Part shown: positions 1-8,472 of the stretch, one piece after another
How the letters are laid out: the number at the start of each line of letters is the position of its first letter
Numbering within the stretch: position 1 is the first letter of the stretch
Assembly: GCA_024195585.1 (NCBI GenBank)
Contig: SWBL01000460.1
Coordinates: 1 to 31,273 of the forward strand
DNA length: 31,273 nt
Direction of reading: 5' to 3'
Source: Aureobasidium sp. EXF-3400
Lineage: Eukaryota; Ascomycota; Dothideomycetes; Dothideales; Saccotheciaceae
Position numbers and translations under genes: made by a program
The notes under the pieces: generated by a model
Told to the model about the DNA's origin: nothing
Seen by the model: only the letters and a program-made list of their open reading frames with translations
Databases searched by the model: none

Positions 1-27
1 TTCTTGGTTCGATCCCAGGCGTGGCCG
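1..27 (+). tRNA. 3' end of a tRNA gene (cut by window edge)
   Basis: Positions 3-7 (CTTGG) pair with 15-19 (CCAGG) around the seven-base loop TTCGATC at 8-14, a complete T arm that includes the Pol III B box. It is followed by a seven-base acceptor strand (CGTGGCC, 20-26) and a G discriminator at 27. No CCA is encoded, as expected in eukaryotes. The anticodon lies outside the window, so identity cannot be read. A G discriminator and the bases before the T arm would suit tRNA-Arg, but this is only a guess. Confidence 0.8.
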
Positions 28-114
28 CTATGTCTGAACATTTCGCTTCACCAACTGACACGCCGTCGCTAGAGCGAAGTGGCCGACGGAAGGTGTGGCG
101 GAGTGGGAAGTCTC

Positions 115-121
115 TTTTTTT
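115..121 (+). terminator. T7 run, first possible Pol III terminator after the tRNA
   Basis: This is the first run of four or more T residues after the tRNA 3' end; only TTT triplets occur between 28 and 114. If it is used, the primary transcript carries a trailer of about 88 nt, long for a tRNA. An inverted repeat (CCGTCG 63-68, CGACGG 84-89) lies in the trailer. Confidence 0.4.
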
Positions 122-755
122 CCCTTGTTTTGCACCTCAACCAATTCTGTTTTGCACATCACTTCCACGAGTTCATGGTCTGACATACTGTCTGCTCAGC
201 GCATCCAAGTAGTTCCTCGCTGAAAAGCGGTTCCGAGACAACATACGTGCAAGACGGAAAGCTCGAAGGCCACGACCATATGTTGTGAGAGGTGCCTATC
301 ACTGAACACCTTCTTTCCACATCTCTGCCATCTTTACCTGCAACTTGATTCGATGAACCCTTCACTTCTAATTAGCGTTCTAATTCAGAGCTTCTTCTGT
401 CACCTTTCATTGCGTTTTCCGGTCTTCTCATTAACGCACACCGGCTCGGATTATCGCTGTTCAACGAAAAAACCGCAATCACTTCGCTTGAGCCTCGAAC
501 CATTCACAAACGTGCCAAATCGATCTTTTTATCAACAGACACCTAGACATTCAAGACTCTGCTCTCACCCTTCGTTGCAGCTTCTTGCGCACAGCAGCAA
601 GGCAACTTTGAGTTGTTTACCACAAGCACAACCATTTTATCTCTCTCACTTTTTCAACTTCTGAACCACTTCATCGGCGCACGTTAGTTTTACCTGTTCA
701 CGCGGCCTTCACACAATCTCACGGTTCTGTGCGCCCCCTCCACCTGCGCATCACC
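122..755. other. Noncoding: promoter and 5' UTR of the next gene
   Basis: I see no gene here. The last 150 bases before the ATG at 756 are pyrimidine-rich (for example about 630-660), as is common at fungal transcription starts. Open frames in this stretch are short and of low complexity. Confidence 0.5.
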
Positions 756-2241
756 ATGTCAGACAATCCACCACGTACATTCTACCCTCCTGGTGCCGTG
801 CCTGTCCCTAGAACAACTATGGCTTCTCCCGGCGCTTCTAGACTATCAGCTTTGTCGTCCAGCGCATCGTACAACAACCTTCTGCAAGCTCTCACAACAC
901 AAGGACCTCCTACGATCCAGCGTCCTGTTTCTGCTGCACCACGTCCTGCCCGTGTCCTCGCCGACTTTCCAGCACCACCCGCCGCTAATCCCGTCATGTT
1001 GCGCATAAAATTCTTGACCGACACCTTCAATGCTGCCGCCACGAACGACTCTATCTTCTACAAACTCTACTGCAGTGTGCGTAACGCCCAGAGTCACAAT
1101 ATTGCGTACCCGGACCTTGTTTTCTTCTTCCGTCTGCAGCTCCAGGTTGGCTGGGTTCAGTTTCTCGTGGACACCCACCGCGAGAATGAGATTGAAGAAG
1201 ATACCACCGCCTTGATCCGCGAGCGCAAAAACCTCATCGAGTGGCTGGTACAGCAGGACAGAACAATCAAACAACGCTTCGGACAGTATCTTCATCAGCA
1301 GCTATCCAGATTCGCACCTCTCGACTTCGATCCCTGGCAGGTCCACCCAGTCGCAAGTCTCATCGATCATCTTTACGTCCTTGAGACCAATGATTTTTTT
1401 GAGCCCACAGATGTCCCTATGCCCACTAGACAAGAATACCGCATTCGGGTTATCGCCTATCTGGACTATGAAGGAGGTTGGCCCCAGATTTACCAGGATG
1501 TCAACATTTGGAAGCAAATTGGCTGGACTCAGATGGAACGCCTTCTTTCTGCTTTGACCCAGAATATTCAATCGACTCAACTTCATTACAACCATGGCTG
1601 GCAGAGCGGAGGATATCACGGTAACTGGCTGTATCTGGTGGGTGAAGAGGAGGAAAGGTACCGCGTGCTGGCCTCTGAAGTTAGCCTGCAGGAAATGAAG
1701 GGATTCCTTGCCCAGGGTCAGAGCATCTCGATCATTCACGTAAGTTACCTTTTCTGAGTTCTTCATGTTCTACTCTCAGTCTAGTACTACATTCCTATCA
1801 CTTTTCTATCACTTTTCTATCACTTTTCTATCACTTTTTTCATCCTATATTTTCACTCTTGCCCCTGCTTTTCGACATCTCCTTGGATCCCTCCGCATCT
1901 TCATCAAATTGCTGACTTTTGATGGTGTAAAGTCTCAGCAGGTGGAGATTAGAGAGAACCTGGAGATCGCAGATGCTCTGGGCCTGGAGCTGGACCGCCC
2001 CTTCCAATTCTGCAAGCCCCTTCCTGCGGGCTACCGATCCGAGATCATGGGGGCTTATCCCAATCCCATGGCCTTCTCCTGCCTGAGTCGCAGGGTCATG
2101 CCTGACAACCATGACCTTGTGATTCGCGTCAGGAGAGGCAAGCGGTCGGAGGCTGGTCGTCATGCCAAGCACAGGCATGATAAGGAGGCCAAGGGCAAGG
2201 GCGCCCTCGCCGTCCTTGCTTCGAGGCCCAAGAAGGGTTGA
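756..2241 (+). CDS. Unrecognised fungal protein, about 427 aa
   Basis: I do not recognise this family. Two exons are proposed: 756-1739 and 1942-2241, with intron 1740-1941 (donor GTAAGT, branch-like CTGAC near 1912, acceptor CAG). The acceptor is a CAGCAG tandem, so 1938 is an equally valid splice site that adds one Gln. The start at 756 has a good context (ATCACCATGTC); the upstream in-frame ATG at 729 is less likely. The N-terminal 75 residues are rich in Pro, Ser and Ala and probably disordered. Residues about 85-330 look like a folded, mostly helical domain rich in aromatic residues (Phe, Trp, Tyr). The C-terminal about 40 residues are strongly basic with Lys/Arg/His runs, which could be a nuclear or nucleic-acid-binding tail. 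No catalytic motif, signal peptide or membrane segment is visible. Splicing joins two well-composed frames, so a real gene is likely; the function is unknown. Confidence 0.75.
1795..1838 (+). repeat. 11-bp tandem repeat, four copies, inside an intron
   Basis: The unit CTATCACTTTT is repeated four times without mismatch at 1795-1805, 1806-1816, 1817-1827 and 1828-1838. It lies inside the intron of the first protein gene, in the half nearer the donor, and makes this intron (about 200 nt) the longest in the window. Confidence 0.95.
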
Positions 2242-2811
2242 TTTGTTGTTGAATCGTGACAGGAAGGTAATCGGGGTGGGCAATGGTACGAGGAGATGAG
2301 AGATGGTCAATGTGTATCAGAGAAAAGCACATAAAAAATGAGTATAATAGGTGTTTCGAAGTCAGTTAAGCGTTCCTGATGATCCATCAAAAGTCACAAA
2401 TGTGTCCATATCTGGTTTACGTCCAGTGAGAGCCCAATCTTGAGTCTATCTCTGTGGGCCTGTACGAATAGTGAATCAATTCGTGCATTTTGATAGGCAT
2501 ATTCAAGTAAGCGCTGCACTTTGGGTAAGGACGACCTAGAGCAGATGTCGTCTGCCAAAATCTGGGGTCAAGATGGACATGCATTCTGCCGCGATGTATG
2601 GTCCAAGCGTCACTCAAAGTCGAGTCACCGCCTTTGCAGTCCCGCGTCCCGAGCAACAAGTTTAGTTTGCGACAGCCTCGAAAGCAGTGCATTACATTCA
2701 CACCCTTACTCCACCCTCAGTCTGCTCACGCCATCGCCTTTGCGCGTCTAATTCGGATACTTCGATCCTCTCGCTTCAACCCGCAAAACCACCACACATC
2801 ACACAACAAAT
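2242..2811. other. Noncoding: 3' UTR and RPB6 promoter
   Basis: 570 bases between two genes in the same orientation. The part before 2812 is C/A-rich with pyrimidine tracts, as in fungal promoters. Short open frames on both strands show no recognisable protein. Confidence 0.5.
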
Positions 2812-3483
2812 ATGTCCGACTACGGCGACGACGGCGCCGGTGACTTTGGCGCTGGCGAGTACGTCCAATCCCTCAAGCGCCCATCCAGGTCCTCCCACTA
2901 ACAGCCCCTACCCAGGGAGTACGATGCCAACATGCTCGAAGAAGACTATGAAGAAGTCGAGGACCTCGTCGACGACAACAACGACCCCACCGGCGGCACC
3001 GAAGACCCCGAGAACAACGCCAACATTGTCACATCTGGCGACCCTAACGCTGTCGCACGCGCAAACGCAAACTTGGGAGTCAAGGGCTTGAAGGAGAAGA
3101 GAATCGATAACGACAAGAGAACCACCACGCCGTACATGACAAAGTACGAGAGGGCTAGAGTGTTGGGCACGAGGGCGTTGCAGATTAGGTGAGTTGTTTT
3201 GTACGAGGATGCGAGAAAGAGGAGGAAGTTGGGATCACGTTGAAGAGATGGGAAGTAGGAAGGGAGAGAATGAACGCGAGGGATTGAAAGAGAAACATTG
3301 AAAGAGAACCGGGCTGACGAAGAGTACAGCATGAACGCCCCTGTCCTAGTCGATGTTGAGGGCGAGACGGATCCCCTTCAGATTGCCATCAAGGAGTTGC
3401 GTGAGAAGAAGATTCCCCTGGTCGTGCGCAGATACCTGCCGGATGGCTGGTACGAGGACTGGACCTGTGAAGAGCTTCTTTGA
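2812..3483 (+). CDS. RPB6: RNA polymerase I/II/III shared subunit Rpb6 (ABC23)
   Basis: This is the Rpb6 (Rpo26, RpoK/omega family) subunit shared by all three nuclear RNA polymerases, where it packs against the largest subunit and stabilises assembly. Exons are 2812-2858, 2916-3188 and 3330-3483. Intron 1 is 57 nt (GTACGT, branch CTAAC, CAG) and intron 2 is 141 nt (GTGAGT, branch CTGAC, CAG). The spliced protein is 157 aa, close to yeast (155). The first 75 residues are acidic and disordered, as in the family. The conserved core follows: [20 protein letters not shown], then after intron 2 [16 protein letters not shown], and the C-terminal [15 protein letters not shown] block. Intron 2 splits the codon just before the Met-Asn-Ala-Pro motif, and only this splice restores the family sequence. 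Identification is firm. Confidence 0.97.
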
Positions 3484-4843
3484 GCTATTCGCTTGCTCTT
3501 CAGCTACCTATCCGAATTTCTTTCTGAACACTCGCCACACCAACAACCCATCACACCCACAACCAACCTGCCAACAGAAAAGCAGCATGAGCGTTGATCC
3601 TCACACAAGCAATATTTGCAGGTTTCATACACCTAATTCAAGGTTCACAACTGGCTCGATTCTACAATGCGTATTGGTCCATCTCCACATATCACCTCTA
3701 CTTTTTCGATTGGGGTTCTTGGGCGCGGTCATCTCAAATCCCGGCTGCTTCTAAAGAAGAGCCAGCGTTTCATCATCAATTTTGTGCATTTGAGCGGAAA
3801 AAAAGGAAATACATCAAAAAGGGAAAGAATGCTCTTCGAAAAAGCGTATCATGGGTTTCTCTGGCGAAGGTTATGGATATCAAAACAACAACTCAAAAAA
3901 TCTGAAAAATAACTGCATTTAAAACACTCGAATACTTTCAGCTTGTGTTATGCTTGTTAACCAAAAGACGTGGATGTGATAATGTTGCAAGAGTGACAGA
4001 AAGCCTATTCTTCAGTTGCCTTGTTGCCTTTACTCTCTGAAACCTCAATCTGGATGATTGTATGTGAACAAGAGAAGGGGCAACGAGGTAGGTTGCTCTA
4101 GCTTCTCTTGTCTACGTTTTGCAATTCCATCCCACCTTTGCCAACCTTGTTCGCCTTTCGTTCCTGCCCTCTCAAGTAAATCATGGTGATGTTTTTTCTC
4201 CCTCATCAAAGGTAAGATTTGTCTATATAGAGATATGAAAGAAAAAGATCAAAGGCTGAGGACGAACGATCGATATGATTTCTGGGATAAGAGTGGAAGG
4301 AATGTATACAAATCTCAGCGAACTGATCCATGATTCACGCATGCTAGTTACAAAGATTTCCGAACTGCTTGTTTCCTTCTTCTTCTCATAACGATTGATC
4401 CAGAAGATATTAAAGATGAAATACACGACTCTCTACTGTACACTCACAACCGACAGATCACCTCCGAGATATCATATCAGATATGGATCGCTTGGGATCA
4501 GTCTTACTCATCGGTGTCCGCTGTTGCTTGTATGGTCTTTACTGCCAACTTGGCAGCCCTCTTGCCGTGCTGACACGAGGTGAACTTCGGCACTATAACT
4601 ATACCCTGCTCCATAAGAGGCCTTTGTTTACAGCTTCCCAATCCCAATCAACCAGAGCAGGGTTGAAGCATGCAAGAGAAGAGTGTTGGAGCAAACTAAC
4701 GGAGCCAGCAAACAACCATCCCCAGATAATTTGAAACATGTCAACAGTAAGAGGGGGTTCGGTTGAGATGTACAGGAAAAACCGCCTGCAAAAATTCAGA
4801 GAATGTCATAGAGGAAGCGTCTAAGGTGGTCTATAGAAGCAAT
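3484..4843. other. Long convergent intergenic interval
   Basis: 1.36 kb separates the stop codons of RPB6 (+) and the M16 protease (-). It is AT-richer than its surroundings, with A and T runs after about 3780. Open frames up to 103 aa on either strand show no family resemblance, domain or codon pattern that I can defend. It holds two 3' UTRs; a noncoding RNA cannot be excluded. Confidence 0.5.
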
Positions 4844-7800
4844 CTACTCTTCATCATCGTCACCTTCGGAGGAATCGTCTCTTTCCTCGCTGCCGTCTTC
4901 ACTGCCATCTTCCTCTTCTTCTTCTTCCTCCTCCTCCTCATCATCATCATCTTCGTCGTCATCGCCTTCAATATTCTCGAGACCGTAGTCGTCTTCAAAG
5001 TCAGACAGAGACTTGACTTCAGGCTTGAAGCCCGCGTCCGTGAAAGCCTTGACAAGGTTCTATGATATTTGTTAGCAACGTATCTTTGTTGAGTTGGTTG
5101 TTGAAAGAAAGTCTTACCTCTTCCATGATGGTGGCGCAAGTAACGACCAAGTTGGTGGTTTCAGGGTTGAAGATGGGCATGATGAGTCTCTTGAGCACAT
5201 CCTTGATCTCATCTTCCGACACCTTTCTAACCTTCTCCAGCATTTCATCGTTCCAGTTTTTGGGAATGCCTCTGATGACTTGGTTGACAAAGGAGAGGTT
5301 GGCTGCACTGCCCATGGTGGGTTGTTCGTCTGCGAAACCCATGATAATGCTGCTCACAGCACCTTCCAGAGCAAACTTGTCGAAAGGTGTGACGCCAGTG
5401 GCGTAGTTTTCGACTTCCTTCTTGGCAGCCTGGAAGGCCTTGAATGTGTCGGGAGAACGGTAGATACGCAGGGTCAACAAGCCAATATCGGTAGAGCGAG
5501 AGAAGCCAGTGCCGTACGCGAGACCTGTACCGCGGACTGCTGTCCACAGGGGGCCCTCGACAGCATCGAGGTAGGATTGAGCAACCATGAGAGCGGGCAG
5601 GTCGGGATGAGACCAGCTGTCTGGACCGCGAGAGGTGAGAAGGGCGTATGAAGAGTCGATGGTGGAGAGGGGAACGATGTAAGCTGTGTTGCCAGGTTTC
5701 TTTGACACATCGCTGAGCTTAGACTTGCGGGAGTCAAGGGGTTGCAGTGGAGCGTTGTCGTTGTGGTCGCTGAGCAGAGACTTCCAAGCCGATACAGGGT
5801 TTGCGAGGTTGTGCATGTTTGCTGCGACATAGACTCTGAAGTTGGAAGGCTTGTGGAGTGTGTCAATACATGTCTGCAGACGAGAAATAACGAACTCAGG
5901 ATTCTTAGCCAAGTGCTTCTTCAAGCGCTTCAGATAGACGGATTTGACGAGGGTGTTTCTGGAGCGGCTGCTCGAATCTCTGGTAAGATGGATCATCGAG
6001 TCTACTGCAGTAGCCATGTCCATACCACTGCGCTTCTCGTCAGGAATATCGGCAAGCATCTTGGTGATGGCCACTTGTAGTCTCTCCTTGTCCAAAATGG
6101 AACTGAAGAGAGTGGTACGGAGCCAATCAATCATGGCCGAATACTTTTCAGCTTCGACCTGGAAAGTGATTTGCAGAAGCTCGCCGTTACCAGGGCCTGA
6201 GGTGATGTCGTAGTCGACAGTGTCCTTCTCGAGTTCAGTGACCACATCCTCGAACTCGATCCGCTTGCCATCGCGAGTGATAGGGGTCATGAAGAAGTTT
6301 GACAAGTACACTGCAAGGAGCGGCTTGAGCTCTGTAGGTAGCGAACCAGTGCACATGACCAGCTTCGTGCGAACAAAGTTGGAAGGAATATGTTCAAAAT
6401 GGATGAAGAGAGGAATGTCAGAATCGTCCTTGTCGATGATCTGCTGGACATCGTTATCAAGCTTGCCCATCTGTCTAGCTCTGCCGGCTCTTGCGGTGGT
6501 TGTCGGGATGAAGTGGATGGATGAGGTTCCAGGTACAGGGAATTGTGAAAGGACCTCGTCTGGGATGGGCTTGTCGTTCTCAGCTTTGGCTTGCTCCAGC
6601 TTCTCAGCTAGTTCTTTCAGACCCTTCTCGCCGAGTCTCTCCTTTTGAGCCTTGACTCTAGCCTTCTCATCGGTCTTGAGCTTTTTGGACAACTCCTTCG
6701 AAGGGACACCAAGAATAGAAACGTGATGGGCGTCTGCGAACCATCTCGAGAGGTAGTCTCTCCATTGCTGGTCTGACCACCCTTCGAGAACATCCAGATC
6801 CTTCAAGGTCTCGAGCTCGCGGAGGTCCTTGCCGTCTCTGTTACCAAATAAGTGGTCTTCAATGATGGGTGTAGCAAAGAAGTCTCCTGTGCTTTCACAT
6901 TTGAACTTCAATTGTCTGCGGTAACGACTGAGGCAGTCTTTCATGTAACCCATATCAAGGCTCTTGGAAGCTGTTTCTTTGAGGACCTCGAACAAACGTT
7001 TTTCGGCATCGGCAAGCTTCTCGGTCTCGACAGCACTAAGATTGAACCAGAAAGCGATGTCGGGTCGCACATCAGTTGAATAATAGATCATGCTACACAA
7101 CTGTTCCTTCTCGACCAGAGTGTTTTCCAGAACGGAAACCGAGGAGCCACAAAGATAGATAAGCATGATGCTGAGCGCTGATGCCTGTAGATGATCGTTG
7201 CAGTCGGGACCGAGGAAGCCAACAAGCACCTCACCCATGGACTCATCATCCTCAGGGAACTTGACGGTGTCTACGATAGTCTTCTTGAGTGGTGGCGTGC
7301 GCTTAGACTCGACCCAAGGACGTTGGAAAGGGGTCTCGGGTGACGGGATGTCGTCCATGATGGTGCCCTCGAACTCATCAAGAATCTGCAAAAGCTCGGG
7401 TTGGTCAATTTCACCAATGAGTACGAGACACAAGTTCTTGGGCTGGTACATCTCGCGGTGGAACTCTCGGATGCGGTCAGCTGTGAGAACGCGGAGCTGT
7501 TCCATCATGCCGCCAGTCTCGTATCTGAAGCCGTCGCCTTCGGGGTACCTGGTTCGAATTAGCTTAGAATATAGACATGGTGGCTTGAGATGACTCACAT
7601 CAGACGTCTTGCTTGCAACTCCATGAGCTCGCCCTGTTGGTTCTGAACGCCTTGCATCTCAGAATAGACGACACCAGCATCATGGCCCGTACCATCAACG
7701 TGGAAGACTTCGGTGTAACATCCAGCGTCAGTCAGAGTAGGTACAAGCACGTGCTCGAGATAGACGGGAAGAATCTGAGCGAAACCCTCCCAGCCAGCAG

Positions 7801-8242
7801 TCTCTAGGGTATAAGCGGTGTGATCAGTGGCGGTCCAGGCATTGGTGTTTGAGTAAGCACGAGTGGCAAGTTTGTCGAGAACACCCTTGTAGCGATAATT
7901 CTTGGAGCCCATGAAACATAAATGTTCAAGAGTGTGCGGCGAGCCAGAGTCGTCATGAATCTCGGTGGCTAGAGTAAAATAACCATAGACCTTGGGACCC
8001 TTTTGGTCGACGACAACAACACGCATACCAGTGCGTTCAGATTCATACTGAGCGATACCGATAGGGGCATAGTCAAGCTTGAATTTTTGGATAGGCTTGA
8101 AATGGGGTTGAGTCTTTGCGGCGGGCATGGTGTAGTAGTTGCAGCAGCGAGAAGCCGCAGAAATAGAGTTGTAAGACTTTTGAGCAACGGCAGTCTTTGT
8201 GGGAAGCCGACGAAAAAGGGTGAGTGCCAGGTGTGCAAACAA
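4844..8242 (-). CDS. SDD3: M16-family zinc metalloprotease, Sdd3/YOL098C-like
   Basis: This is a large inverzincin protease of clan ME. Exons on the minus strand are 8242-7599, 7548-5118 and 5059-4844. Introns are 50 nt (7549-7598, branch CTAAT) and 58 nt (5060-5117, branch CTAAC). The product is 1096 aa, or 1058 aa if translation starts at the internal Met39 (ATG 8128-8126), close to yeast YOL098C (about 1037). The inverted zinc motif HTLEH is at residues 103-107, and the likely third ligand is Glu195 in GVVYSE. The M16 halves follow in order: active N-terminal domain, inactive peptidase-like domains, and a Lys/Glu-rich linker around residues 500-550. Exon 3 encodes a very acidic C-terminal tail of Glu, Asp and Ser. 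The first 38 residues are Arg/Lys/Ser-rich without acidic residues, resembling a mitochondrial presequence. Substrates are unknown. Assignment to M16 is firm; SDD3 orthology is likely. Confidence 0.93.
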
Positions 8243-8472
8243 GAGAGTGAGTTTGCAAAATTATGTGTAATTCCAGAGTGGAAGCAAACGCGAAGTTGGG
8301 TATGGCCAGCAACAGGCTCGCCTCCGACGTCTCATCCTGTCTTCAGAACGTGTGGTCTCGGGGCATCGACATGCACCACGCTAAACAGCGGACCGGCCCG
8401 CACGCCTAATGACAGGCTGGAGCTTTCTTGTTGTTGCATCAACGTCAGAGGTTCGACGATACAGTCGCGACA
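8243..8472. promoter_or_regulatory. Divergent promoter, M16 protease / Dsl1-like gene
   Basis: 230 bp separate the two start codons (342 bp if the protease starts at Met39). Both genes must take their 5' UTRs and core promoters from this short stretch. No clear TATA box is visible. Confidence 0.6.

Noticed and set aside
353..664. Open frame of 103 aa (+) upstream of the first gene
   Set aside because: Low-complexity Ser/Thr/Leu content from pyrimidine-rich promoter DNA, with no domain; it fits a 5' UTR better.
1765..1941. Reading the first gene's frame through the repeats with an acceptor at 1779
   Set aside because: It keeps the frame, but would put the 11-bp repeats and a hydrophobic Phe/Ser/Leu stretch in the protein. 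The acceptor at 1938/1941 has a good branch point and gives a sensible join.
3594..3905. Open frame of 103 aa (+) in the RPB6 3' flank
   Set aside because: No family resemblance, starts inside a probable 3' UTR, and the end is A-rich.
4763..5065. Open frame of 100 aa (+) with a hydrophobic stretch
   Set aside because: It is the reverse strand of the acidic tail of the M16 gene; Glu codons read as Phe/Leu/Ile on the other strand give a false membrane segment.
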